Source of the DNA: Paraburkholderia humisilvae
GTDB taxonomy: Bacteria > Pseudomonadota > Gammaproteobacteria > Burkholderiales > Burkholderiaceae
NCBI RefSeq assembly: GCF_902859855.1
Contig: NZ_CADIKH010000010.1
Location: 158,007-222,006, forward strand
Length of the DNA: 64,000 bases
Direction: 5' to 3'
A model generated the notes under the pieces. The model saw only the letters and a list, made by a program, of their open reading frames with translations. It was not told the DNA's origin and did not search any database. The translations under genes and the position numbers were made by a program. Below, piece by piece: positions 1 through 11,957 of this stretch (position 1 is its first letter; every line of letters begins with the position of its first letter).

Positions 1-3501
<3,501 letters not shown>

Positions 3502-4307
3502 CGCATCGCTTGATGATGTGCGCCGCGGCAAGGTCCGCGTCTCGCTTCGCTTGCAAACCACTGCGCGAGCGCCACCGCTGGCGGGCAACGCAGTCAATCC
3601 AGCGCAGTCAATCCAGTTTAGGCCGTTTCGCTTTGGCGAGCGATGTCATGTCTGATGGATCGGCGTAAGCCCCACCTCGACAAATATTTATTGACCCGTC
3701 AGCATGAAACCGTCAGCGCCCCGAAGTGTGTGCGGGCCGGCTGACCCGAGTAACAACGGCGTTTTAGCGGCCCGTCCCTGGTGGACGGGCTATTTTTTGT
3801 GTGCGGGAACGTAGGACAACCGATTGCCGCACACCCGAGTGAACTCGCGTACGCGGGGTCCATAAAACAAGCAATAAATACCTATTTTCCAGTCTCCCGG
3901 CAGAATTTTCCGGCTCGCATTTCGCGCAGGCTACCCGAGATGCAATACCGCGATGCGTCGATGACACGCACCGACCAGGAACAGTCATCGAACAATGCTA
4001 GGCTCGTCTGACCGACGAACGGCGCACGAAACTGCATTGCATGCGCTTCGTGCGCAAGTTCACTGACCGACGGTTACGACTGCGACAAACTCACCAATGT
4101 GCGCAACTCATGAAACCGGGCGGTGCCCGCGCGACGCAACGCGCACCGCACCAGGGCACAAAAAATGCAATGGCCGGCGCGCGAAGTCGCGTTAAACTGG
4201 CTTAAGCATTCGCGTCGCCCGCACCGCGCAGAGTCTGCCGGGTAGCGCGACAGAACGGTGAAGGTCCCCGTACAATGCTTGTTCTATAACGGATGAGGAA
4301 ATTTTCG
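3502..4307. other. 806-bp intergenic region
   Basis: No convincing protein gene is visible here. Short open frames exist, but they lack ribosome-binding sites and recognisable composition. The one clear element is a plus-strand intrinsic terminator at about 3770-3798 that has no annotated gene upstream of it. Confidence 0.5.
3770..3798 (+). terminator. Strong rho-independent terminator with no upstream gene
   Basis: An 8-bp perfect stem, GCCCGTCC against GGACGGGC, has a 5-nt loop and is followed by TATTTTTTGTG on the plus strand. The kinase to the left runs the other way and the next gene starts at 4308, so the terminator may end a small RNA starting somewhere after about 3600. Confidence 0.75.
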
Positions 4308-4568
4308 ATGCGCACCACCGGGTCTTCCGGGTCTATGGCCCTGCTCACCGAGTACGACGACGCGACCGGGCGCGAACTGCGCACGCTGCGGCTCGAAGCG
4401 ACAGAAGACGGTAAAGGCATTCTTCTCGTCGAGGTCGACGAACGCAAACCGGGCATTCACCGCGAAGTGCGTTATGAAATCACGCCGGCTGAACTGATCG
4501 CGGCAATCCGTGCGCATGGTGCCGAACTCCCGGGAGAACAGCACAACCACCATCGGCAGGGAACCTGA
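4308..4568 (+). CDS. Conserved-looking hypothetical protein, 86 aa
   Basis: Small soluble protein with no signal peptide or membrane segment. It starts at the ATG at 4308, nine bases after GAGG, rather than at the ATG at 4293, which overlaps that Shine-Dalgarno. Its charged sequence alternates short beta-like stretches (TLRLEATEDGKGILLVEV) with a C-terminal helix (TPAELIAAIRAHGAEL) and a His-rich tail. I do not recognise the family. Codon choice matches the high-GC neighbours, which supports a real gene. It stands alone between two long non-coding stretches, so context gives no function. Confidence 0.6.
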   Translation: MRTTGSSGSMALLTEYDDATGRELRTLRLEATEDGKGILLVEVDERKPGIHREVRYEITPAELIAAIRAHGAELPGEQHNHHRQGT

Positions 4569-4975
4569 TCCACTCGCGGCGCCGCGTTCGCGAGCCGCCT
4601 CATCTGCCGTCCGTTTTGCGCTTTGCCATTGCGTTTCAGCCAGCCGTCCCCAAGTCGTGTCTTGCCGTACGGCCCGCAGCCGTACGGCGAGTGCAACGTT
4701 GTCGTCGATCGCTTTCCCATCGCATTTCTGTCGTTTTTCCGGTTGCTTTTTCGCTGCGTTGCTGTTGCGTCCGTGCTGCTCGAACCGGGTTTGCGCGGCG
4801 AGGCGTGCGGCGTACGGTCGCCGCGCCGCTGCAATCTGAAAGACTGGCTCCAAAAGCTGCTTCCAATGCGGGCGGGCCGTTGGGCCGCTCGCTTGCACGT
4901 GGCGGAAATGCGTCCATAATTCTTACCTCACCTGACGCAATTGCTGCGGTTTGAAACGCCGCGGAAAGTAAACCG
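4569..4975. other. 407-bp intergenic region
   Basis: I see no gene with a start site and plausible composition here. It probably holds the promoter of the DedA-rhodanese gene, but no clear -35/-10 pair stands out. Confidence 0.4.
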
Positions 4976-5968
4976 ATGCTACATGATCTCGTCGAGCAAT
5001 ACGGGCCGGCGCTAGTGTTCGTCAATGTGCTCGCCGCGTCCATCGGGCTACCCGTGCCCGCGATGCCATCCCTCGTGCTATTCGGCGCGATGGCCGCCAT
5101 GAATCCCGCGACCGTCGGAACGCAGCTGGTTTCGGTGCTGGTGCTGGCGATCTTCGCCACGCTGATCGGCGACAGCGCGTGGTATCTCGCCGGCCGCATC
5201 TACGGCGGCAACACGCTGAAGACGCTATGCAAGCTGTCGTTGTCACGTGATTCCTGCGTGAAGAAGACCGAGCGGTTCTTCGGCCGCTGGGGCGTGCGCG
5301 TGCTTGCCGTCGCGAAGTTCGTGCCTGGCCTGTCGATCGTCTCGATTCCGATGGCCGGCGCGATGGGCACGCCGTACCGCACGTTCCTCACCTACGACAG
5401 CGTCGGCGCCGCGCTGTGGTCCGGCCTCGGCCTGTCGCTCGGCGCGCTGTTCGCGAAGCAGCTCGACCTGCTGTTCGCTGAAGCCAGCCAGCTCGGCAAG
5501 CTGACTGCGCTGATCGTGGTCGGTCTGCTGCTGCTTTACGCCGGATACCGCTGGACGCGTCGGCGTGCATTGATCAAGAAGCTCGCCACCGCACGCATGA
5601 GTGTCGACGAGCTATACGATCTGATGCTGAAAAAAGAAACACCCGTGCTGTTCGACATCCGTTCGGAAGAGAAGCGCAAGCTCGATCCTTTCGTGATCCC
5701 CGGCTCGAAGTTCGCCGACGAACGCCAGCTCAACGACATCCTCGCGGCCTACCCACGCACGCAGAAGCTCGTCATCTACTGCTCGTGTCCGAACGAGGTG
5801 TCCGCCGCATGGATGGCAAAACAGCTGACCGACGCCGGCTTCAGCGACGTGCTGCCCTTGCGCGGCGGCCTCGACGCGTGGCGCGATGCAGGCCGGCAGC
5901 TCGAGCCGCTGGCGGACGCCCCCGCGCCGCATGTCGATGACATCGGTATCTCGCCGAAAGCTGTGTAG
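4976..5968 (+). CDS. DedA-family membrane protein fused to a rhodanese-like domain
   Basis: 330 residues. Residues 1 to about 190 form a DedA/SNARE-associated (VTT) membrane domain, with glycine- and proline-rich re-entrant segments and the family signature around GRWGVRVLAVAKFVPGLS. DedA proteins are implicated in lipid flipping and envelope homeostasis. From about residue 210 to 315 there is a cytoplasmic rhodanese-like domain with FDIRSEEKR, the loop VIYCSCPNE carrying the presumed persulfide Cys, and a final LRGGLDAW. The fusion suggests sulfur transfer or redox sensing at the membrane, which is inference. It sits 103 bp upstream of the cNMP-reductase gene in the same direction and could share a transcript with it. 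Confidence 0.85.
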   Translation: MLHDLVEQYGPALVFVNVLAASIGLPVPAMPSLVLFGAMAAMNPATVGTQLVSVLVLAIFATLIGDSAWYLAGRIYGGNTLKTLCKLSLSRDSCVKKTERFFGRWGVRVLAVAKFVPGLSIVSIPMAGAMGTPYRTFLTYDSVGAALWSGLGLSLGALFAKQLDLLFAEASQLGKLTALIVVGLLLLYAGYRWTRRRALIKKLATARMSVDELYDLMLKKETPVLFDIRSEEKRKLDPFVIPGSKFADERQLNDILAAYPRTQKLVIYCSCPNEVSAAWMAKQLTDAGFSDVLPLRGGLDAWRDAGRQLEPLADAPAPHVDDIGISPKAV

Positions 5969-6071
5969 TATCGCCGCGGCCTCCGCGCATCGCTATGCGG
6001 GGTGCCGGGGCTCATGTGCCTGATCACAACGCTCATCCCTGATGAATGCAAACGACGTAAGGAGCGGTTCG

Positions 6072-7796
6072 ATGCTTGCAGCAACCCGCGATGGTGAAGG
6101 ACAAAGCGGCGACGTCGTCGCGGACGCACCGTTTTCGAATCTGTCGACGCGGCGTCATCAGATGTTCCCCCGGCTCACGTCCGCCGAGATTGACCGCGTG
6201 CGGCGCTTTGGCGACCTGCATCACTGGCACGCGGGCGAATATCTGTTCCGCACCGGCCATATGGGCCCCGGCATGTTCGTGATGCTGTCGGGTTCGGTGC
6301 GCATTACGCAGCGCGACGGGCTCGGCCGCGAGAACCTCGTCGTCGAACATGAAGGCGCCGGGCAGTTCCTCGCGGAAGTCGGGCAGCTGTCAGGCAAGCC
6401 CGCGCTCGTCGACGGGCTGGCGATGGAGCCGGTCAGCGCGGTGCTGATCACGCCGGAACGTCTGCGTGCGCTGATCGTCGCGGAAGCCGAACTCGGCGAG
6501 CGCATCATGCGCGCGCTGATTCTGCGGCGCGTGTCGCTCATCGAGAAAGGCGCAGGCGGCCCGATTCTGCTCGGCAAAAGCTATGACGCGCGGCTGGTCG
6601 CGCTGCAAAGCTTCCTGTCGCGCAACGGCCACCCGCACTCGGTTATCAACGAACGCGACGAAACAGCGCTCGGTCTCATCGAACAGTTCGGCGCACAGCC
6701 GGAAGATCTGCCGCTCGTGATCTGCCCGGACGGCAGGGTGCTGCGCCGCCCGAGCGACCCGGAACTCGCATCCTGTCTCGGCCTTCTGCCCGATCTCGAC
6801 GAACGCCATGTGTACGACGTCGCGATCGTCGGCGCAGGCCCGGCAGGACTCGCCACCGCGGTCTATGCGGCATCCGAAGGCCTGTCGGTGATCGTGCTTG
6901 ACAGCCGCGCGCCGGGCGGTCAGGCAGGCGCGAGCTCACGCATCGAGAACTACCTCGGTTTTCCGACCGGCATCTCCGGCCAGGCGCTCGCCGGGCGCGC
7001 GTTCGTGCAGGCGCAGAAGTTCGGCGCGCACGTCGCGATTCCGCTCAAGGTAAAAGCGCTGCATTGCTCAGAACGTCCGCACCGGCTCGAGTTGACCTGC
7101 AACGCCGGCATCCGGACCGGCAATGTGCGCGCGCAGTCGGTGGTGATCGCCAGCGGCGCGGTCTACCGGCGGCCCGCGATCGAAGGACTCGACCGTTTCG
7201 ACGGCCGCGGCATCTATTACTGGGCGTCGCCGGTCGAAGCGAAGCTATGCAAGCAGCAGGAAGTCGTGGTGGTCGGCGGCGGCAATTCGGCGGGACAGGG
7301 CATCGTCTATCTGGCGTCGCATTGCGCGCACATTCACGTGCTGATTCGCCGCAGCGGCTTCGAATCGACGATGTCGCGCTACCTGATCGACCGGATCCGC
7401 TCACTGCCGAACGTGACCGTGCATCCGCATACGGAAATCGGCTGGCTCGATGCGGACGAAAGCGGGTTGTCGACGATCGGGTTGAAGTCCCCGTTGCCGA
7501 GCGGCGAGGACCGTTTCGAGTCGCGGCATCTCTTCCTGTTCACCGGTGCCGAGCCGAATACCGGGTGGCTGCGCACCTGCGGCGTGCAACTCGACGCGAA
7601 GGGCTTTGTGCTGACCGGCGCCGACTCGGCCTGCGACCTGGTGACATCGGTCGAAGGCGTATACGCGATCGGTGACGCGCGTGCTGGATCGACCAAGCGT
7701 GTCGCGGCGGCAGTCGGCGAAGGGGCAGCGGTGGTCGCGCAGATCCATCAGATGCTCGCGACGCAAAAAGGCGAAGCGGTCGCGCTCGGCGCGTAA
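6072..7796 (+). CDS. Cyclic-nucleotide-binding domain fused to a thioredoxin-reductase-like FAD oxidoreductase
   Basis: 574 residues. I start at the ATG at 6072, seven bases after TAAGGAG, rather than at an ATG 30 bases upstream. Residues about 30-150 form a Crp/cNMP-binding beta-roll (HAGEYLFRTGHMGPGMFVMLSG). A thioredoxin/glutaredoxin-like linker follows at about 165-235. Residues about 255-565 are a pyridine-nucleotide disulfide oxidoreductase module with FAD motif GAGPAGLATAVYAASEG, NAD(P)H motif VVVGGGNSAGQG and the terminal IGDARAGSTKRVAAAVGEG. The segment where true thioredoxin reductases carry CxxC reads YYWASPVEAKLC, so the redox-active disulfide appears absent. The fusion may gate an NAD(P)H-dependent flavoenzyme by a small ligand; substrate unknown. 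Confidence 0.85.
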   Translation: MLAATRDGEGQSGDVVADAPFSNLSTRRHQMFPRLTSAEIDRVRRFGDLHHWHAGEYLFRTGHMGPGMFVMLSGSVRITQRDGLGRENLVVEHEGAGQFLAEVGQLSGKPALVDGLAMEPVSAVLITPERLRALIVAEAELGERIMRALILRRVSLIEKGAGGPILLGKSYDARLVALQSFLSRNGHPHSVINERDETALGLIEQFGAQPEDLPLVICPDGRVLRRPSDPELASCLGLLPDLDERHVYDVAIVGAGPAGLATAVYAASEGLSVIVLDSRAPGGQAGASSRIENYLGFPTGISGQALAGRAFVQAQKFGAHVAIPLKVKALHCSERPHRLELTCNAGIRTGNVRAQSVVIASGAVYRRPAIEGLDRFDGRGIYYWASPVEAKLCKQQEVVVVGGGNSAGQGIVYLASHCAHIHVLIRRSGFESTMSRYLIDRIRSLPNVTVHPHTEIGWLDADESGLSTIGLKSPLPSGEDRFESRHLFLFTGAEPNTGWLRTCGVQLDAKGFVLTGADSACDLVTSVEGVYAIGDARAGSTKRVAAAVGEGAAVVAQIHQMLATQKGEAVALGA

Positions 7797-7797
7797 T

Positions 7798-7831
7798 GTG
7801 CCGCGCGGTCCGTGGTGGACCGCGGCGGCAC
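7798..7831. terminator. Long GC hairpin between convergent genes
   Basis: Two stacked 7-bp stems (GTGCCGC/GCGGCAC and GCGGTCC/GGACCGC, one bulged G) start two bases after the oxidoreductase stop codon and precede the convergent gene at 7855-8112. There is no T-run, so this is a hairpin that may stop transcription or protect mRNA ends rather than a textbook terminator. Confidence 0.5.
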
Positions 7832-7854
7832 GCGCCGGCTCAACCTTGCGCCGA

Positions 7855-8112
7855 TCAGTGTTCGATCTTGGCCCGCAATTCGCGCGCCGTCTCGAGCAAA
7901 CCTTCATAGCCCGAGCGCGCGTGCTCCGGCAGGTCGGGGTCGCCGACCAGGGTGCCGAGTGTCTCGATCAGGCTGTACAGAATGCCGCGTGCAGCGGCCA
8001 CCGCGATGTTGCCGGACGATACCATCTCGCCCACATGCGTGACCGCGGCGTCAAGATGTTCGATGTCGGGCACGTCGCCCTCGGGCCGTTTTTCAGGAGC
8101 ATCGCCGCTCAT
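7855..8112 (-). CDS. Small hypothetical protein, 85 aa
   Basis: Soluble, acidic and helix-rich protein with a GGAG Shine-Dalgarno upstream of the ATG. After a Pro/Asp-rich start (about 15 residues), the rest reads as amphipathic helices (HLDAAVTHVGEMVSSGNIAVAAARGILYSLIETLGTL in outline, ending in ETARELRAKIEH). No catalytic motif, cysteine or membrane segment is visible and I do not recognise the family. It is convergent to the cNMP-reductase gene and 188 bp from the beta-propeller gene on the same strand, so its context is uninformative. The composition matches the chromosome, supporting a genuine gene. Confidence 0.6.
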   Translation of the reverse strand: MSGDAPEKRPEGDVPDIEHLDAAVTHVGEMVSSGNIAVAAARGILYSLIETLGTLVGDPDLPEHARSGYEGLLETARELRAKIEH

Positions 8113-8300
8113 GGTGGTGTGCCGTCTCCGTTAATCCAACGTTGATAGAAAAGGCTCATTTCGTTTCGTTATATACCGATCGCGCGCGGTCGTCCACGCG
8201 CGCGACCGCACCTTGACGATCGATTTGCCCAACAGCGGGCCGCGCTCGCCCGCATCGGTCCGCCGTCGCCGTTAGCGCCGCACGCGGCGTGTCTGCATCT

Positions 8301-10493
8301 TCACGGGTGCCATTGATACACGAGAATCTTCGCACGCGCGTCGTCTTCGACCAGCACGTCGTATTCGCCGTTCGAACGCAGCGTTGCGCTGATACCGAGT
8401 TTGACGTCGACCTGGCCGCTCGTATTACCTACCGTCGCACCCGGCGTCATGTATCCGACCTCCTGCCCGGTGGTCGCATCGTAGACGTGGATCTTCTGCG
8501 TATAGAGTTCCGCGACGAACACATAGTTGCCCGCCGTGGCAATCGAGACCGTCGTGATCGGTGGATTGGTCGTCGTGTCCCACGACAGCGGAACCACATA
8601 CCGCTGTGTCGGATTACCCGTGCTCCAGTTGTCATAGCGCGCCATGACCGGCCCGGCCTCCTTCCAAAGCGATGAATTCCATGGAATCGCCGGCGTGAAG
8701 CCCGTCACGTACATCGTGTCGGTTTCGGGCACGTAGAGCGCGCGGCCCAGCCGATTGAACACCGCGGGCATCGGCCAGGTTTTCGCGGCCGTGTACTGGT
8801 AGATCGGATTGCCAACCGGGTCGAAACCTTGCAGCGGCAGTTCGCGAATCCCGCTCACCGGCGTGGCGAACCACACGTTGCCCTGCGAATCGACCCATAT
8901 GAAGCTGTTGCCGATCGTGCTGAGCGTCGACGGATTACTGGTGATCTCATTCGCATCGAGACTGCCGTTGCCGTTCGTGTCACGCCACATCCATTCGCCG
9001 AATGCCGGCTGACCCGGCGGATACCCGCCCACGATCGGCAACTCCGCGATCATGCCCGACGGAATCGCGATATTGCCGTGCGCCGAGTCGAATCGGTAGA
9101 AGAACACCTGACCCGAGTACGGGTCGAGCGTAAACAGATACGGCTTGCCGCCATTCAGCCGCCGCAGCATCGGTTCGCCGCGCACGTCGCGGCCGATGTG
9201 CAACTCCGGATCGTCCGGGTACGAGAATCGATCGACGGTGAACGCGGAATACGTCCACTGATGCCCGGTCGGTTTGCTCCAGTCCATCGTGAAGATTTTC
9301 GATCCGGTATAGATCGTGTTCTCCGACGCCGGATCGAAAGTTGCGCTATCAACAAACGTCAGCCCGTCGAGTTCCCACGCAAGCGCGCGCGACACACCGG
9401 TGAACGCTTGCAGCACCGCACCCGAACCGACCGATGCGGAGCCGAGCTGACGCGGCCCTTCGCTGTTCTGTCCGACGTAGATGTTGCCGGCCTGATCGAA
9501 GCCAATACCGGTGATGCCGTTAAAGCTGCCGACCTGCGTCGCGCCTCCGTTGTGGAACACGCCACGGGACGTGCCAAGGCCGCTTGCCAGTTGCGTCTGC
9601 CCGCTCGCGGTCTTGTTGTAGATCAGAATGCTCTGGTTCGGCCCATTGTCGGAGATAAACAACTGGCCGGATGGCGCGATCGCGACGTCGGTCGGCACCA
9701 CACCGGCGCTCAGCACCGGTGCGCCGGGGAGCGGCGCACCGGTCGACGAATAGTGCGCGACCGCGGGATGACCGGTCAGCGCGCCGGTGATGATCCACAG
9801 CGTCGAGTCGGTGTCGATCGCGATGCGGCCCGGCGAGGTCACGTTGAACGAGCGCAGACGCTGCATCGTGTTCGCGTCATAGACGACGACCTGGTTCGCG
9901 TACTGGTCGGACACATAGAGTTCCGTGTCGGTGGCCGCGAGGCCGCGAATCGCGGCATCGACGCCGGTCGTCACGGTATCGACAACAAGGAAGCTATTTT
10001 TGGTCGCATTGGCACTATTCGCGATGCCGCCAGCAAACGGCGCGCCCTGCGCGATATTGCTGACCAGACGGCGCGTGACGCCATACCACTGCTGACTGTT
10101 GGGTGGATAGTCAGCGCCGACCAGCGTGTTGGTCTGGTTGCCGATCGTCATCGCGGCATACACGTACGTGTGATTCGACGCGATCGCTTCGCCGCCGCCG
10201 GCTCCCCAGCCGTGTGTCGCGCCCGCTACGGCAAGCTTGTCCCCATTTTTATAGGCGGCAATTTCACTGCCGCTTTCGTCCCATTCACAATTGACATAAA
10301 CGGTGCCATCCGGCGCGACATTAATGGCCTGAATGTCCTGTTGCATCCATTTTCTATCCCCGAAACCAAACGAATTGCCAAGCCAGGAAGTGGTGTAATT
10401 CAACTGGGATTGAGCACTGCAATTAATAGGGCCGAAGCTACTCAATACCAGCAGCGCTGCGGCCATGCGAGAGAATACTTTCACGATCTGCAT
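8301..10493 (-). CDS. Secreted NHL/beta-propeller-like protein
   Basis: About 730 residues. An ATG at 10541 gives 16 extra residues; I prefer 10493 because it starts directly on a signal peptide (MQIVKVFSRMAAALLVLSS, cleavage near NCSAQ). The mature part has repeated strand-turn-strand units of about 45-60 residues with NHL-like phrases such as INVAPDGTVYVNCEWD, DVAIAPSGQLFISDNGPN, IGFDQAGNIYVGQNSEG and FIWVDSQGNVWFATP. This fits one or two beta-propellers. A stretch DTNGNGSLDANEI resembles an EF-hand-like calcium loop. It is presumably periplasmic or extracellular. No enzyme function can be assigned; NHL propellers bind proteins or sugars, or act as lactonases. It is a single gene downstream of a strikingly AT-rich region. 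Confidence 0.75.
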   Translation of the reverse strand: MQIVKVFSRMAAALLVLSSFGPINCSAQSQLNYTTSWLGNSFGFGDRKWMQQDIQAINVAPDGTVYVNCEWDESGSEIAAYKNGDKLAVAGATHGWGAGGGEAIASNHTYVYAAMTIGNQTNTLVGADYPPNSQQWYGVTRRLVSNIAQGAPFAGGIANSANATKNSFLVVDTVTTGVDAAIRGLAATDTELYVSDQYANQVVVYDANTMQRLRSFNVTSPGRIAIDTDSTLWIITGALTGHPAVAHYSSTGAPLPGAPVLSAGVVPTDVAIAPSGQLFISDNGPNQSILIYNKTASGQTQLASGLGTSRGVFHNGGATQVGSFNGITGIGFDQAGNIYVGQNSEGPRQLGSASVGSGAVLQAFTGVSRALAWELDGLTFVDSATFDPASENTIYTGSKIFTMDWSKPTGHQWTYSAFTVDRFSYPDDPELHIGRDVRGEPMLRRLNGGKPYLFTLDPYSGQVFFYRFDSAHGNIAIPSGMIAELPIVGGYPPGQPAFGEWMWRDTNGNGSLDANEITSNPSTLSTIGNSFIWVDSQGNVWFATPVSGIRELPLQGFDPVGNPIYQYTAAKTWPMPAVFNRLGRALYVPETDTMYVTGFTPAIPWNSSLWKEAGPVMARYDNWSTGNPTQRYVVPLSWDTTTNPPITTVSIATAGNYVFVAELYTQKIHVYDATTGQEVGYMTPGATVGNTSGQVDVKLGISATLRSNGEYDVLVEDDARAKILVYQWHP

Positions 10494-10541
10494 CCTTGCG
10501 GGAGTAATGAAGCGAATTGCAGGTGAACGCTTGTAACCCAT

Positions 10542-10776
10542 TGCGCATCGCTAGGGTTTCAGCCACACCCGAATTCGTCAGAAGAATAGCCGCAAATGGC
10601 AGATCACAATTCAGTTCAAAATGATGGAAATACCGCTCTATTGGGCGATTTGAATTTGCTTTTCCAAGATTAGTCTATGTTTTCGAAAAAACTATTCGAC
10701 CCTTTGACAATCTGTTTTTTTACATTTTTTATTTGTATTTCAATTATATTTCACGATTAATTTCACCGTTGAAGCG
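10542..10776. other. AT-rich intergenic region upstream of the beta-propeller gene
   Basis: From about 10600 to 10760 the sequence is visibly AT-rich with T-runs (TTTTTTTACATTTTTTATTT), unlike the GC-rich surroundings. It lies between the start of the beta-propeller gene and the stop of the DMT transporter gene, both on the minus strand, so it is the likely promoter region of the former. It could be a target for H-NS-type silencers. Confidence 0.6.
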
Positions 10777-11679
10777 CTATAAGATTTCCCTTCTTCGAAA
10801 CACAGGACGCGGCACGGCGCCGAATGCGACGAGGTTGCCGAACACGACCAGCGCGAGCCCGATCACCGTCAGCACCGACCACCGGTAGCCCTCGAAAACG
10901 GTCGACACGGCAAGCGCGACGAAGGGGAACAGCACCGTGCAATACGCCGCGCGTTCCGGGCCGATCCTGCCGACCAGCGTCAGATACGCGGTAAATCCGA
11001 TCACCGAGCCCGGCACCGCCAGATAGACGAGCGCGCCGACATATCGCACATCGGTCTGCGGCACGAACGACAGGCCCGCGACCGCGCTGCCGAGGGTCAG
11101 CACCGTAGCGCCGATCAACATCGCCCAACTGTTGGTGACAAGCGGATGCAGCCCGATCGCCTGCATCCGGCTCGACAGCAGATTGCCGATCGAAAAGCAC
11201 ATCGTGCCGGCAAATGCGACAGCGAGGCCAATCCAGACCGCGTGATCGCCGAAATGTCCCGTTATCTCCGGCAGCGACAGGCAGATGATGCCGGCCAGGC
11301 CAAACGCCGCACCGGCAATCGCGGTGGGCTGCAGCGGCCGCCCGAGAAAGAGCCGGCCGTTGATCGAGTTCAGCAATGGCGCGATCGAAAACACGACTGC
11401 GACGAGGCCGCTCGGAACCGTTCGCTCAGCATAGTAAAAGCACAGGAAGTTCACGCAGAAGAGCGCGAGCCCTTGAGCCACCAGGTATCGCCACGCCTCG
11501 CGCGGCGGCCGCATTGGACGACGCATCACGGCAAGCAGCACGAACAGCACGGCGGCGGCGAGCCAGAAACGGTACGCAATCGACACCGACGGCGGCACGT
11601 CGTCCAGTTGCCATTTGATGGCGATCCACGTGGTGCCCCAGATCACCACCGTGACGGCATAAAGCAGAAGATTCATCAA
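10777..11679 (-). CDS. EamA/DMT-family inner-membrane transporter
   Basis: 300 residues with ten predicted hydrophobic segments in two EamA repeats, the usual size for this drug/metabolite exporter family. Typical phrases are the N-terminal VIWGTTWIAIKW and the repeated glycine/proline-rich helix ends (VPSGLVAVVFSIAPLLNSI; VPGSVIGFTAYLTLVGRIGPERA). EamA members export amino acids, nucleosides or drugs; the substrate here is unknown. The gene is divergent from the AraC-type regulator, and three direct repeats lie in the shared promoter region, so the regulator probably controls this exporter. An aminotransferase beyond the regulator hints at an amino-acid-like substrate, which is inference. 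Confidence 0.85.
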   Translation of the reverse strand: MMNLLLYAVTVVIWGTTWIAIKWQLDDVPPSVSIAYRFWLAAAVLFVLLAVMRRPMRPPREAWRYLVAQGLALFCVNFLCFYYAERTVPSGLVAVVFSIAPLLNSINGRLFLGRPLQPTAIAGAAFGLAGIICLSLPEITGHFGDHAVWIGLAVAFAGTMCFSIGNLLSSRMQAIGLHPLVTNSWAMLIGATVLTLGSAVAGLSFVPQTDVRYVGALVYLAVPGSVIGFTAYLTLVGRIGPERAAYCTVLFPFVALAVSTVFEGYRWSVLTVIGLALVVFGNLVAFGAVPRPVFRRREIL

Positions 11680-11736
11680 AAACGCCTACATGGGAAAATG
11701 ACAGCCCGACTATGCGGCGGCGCTCGCCGTGCAGCT

Positions 11737-11875
11737 TGTCCGGAATTGCGCACTTTCGGGGCAGGCCGGGTGAATGTCGGGAATTGCGCAGCTTCGGCCC
11801 ATGCCGCGCGACTCGATCGAAATCGCACGCTCTCCGTGCACGCCGGCCGCGACTTGTCTGGAATTGCGCACTTTC
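11737..11875. promoter_or_regulatory. Three direct repeats between DMT exporter and AraC regulator
   Basis: A roughly 21-bp element built on TGTC-N-GGAATTGCGCA followed by CTTTC or GCTTC occurs at 11737-11757, 11775-11795 and 11855-11875, all in the same orientation. AraC-family regulators typically bind direct repeats, and these lie in the divergent promoter region of the regulator and the exporter. A TATACT box at about 11908 is a candidate -10 for the regulator. Confidence 0.75.
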
Positions 11876-11957
11876 ATCGCACGCCGCCGTGCGCATCGGC
11901 CGTGCCCTTTATACTGAGCGCTGCTCACCACTGTCGAAACCGCGTTTCGCTATTGTC

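Noticed and set aside
3781..4011. Short open frame in the first intergenic region
   Set aside because: It starts inside the terminator hairpin and has no ribosome-binding site.
8829..10526. Long plus-strand open frame opposite the beta-propeller gene
   Set aside because: Arg/His-rich composition typical of the antisense of high-GC genes. The minus-strand product has a signal peptide and repeated beta-propeller phrases.
11712..11957. Extended N-terminus for the AraC regulator
   Set aside because: It would translate the operator repeats. The cupin-like domain begins after the GTG starts at 11958/11970.
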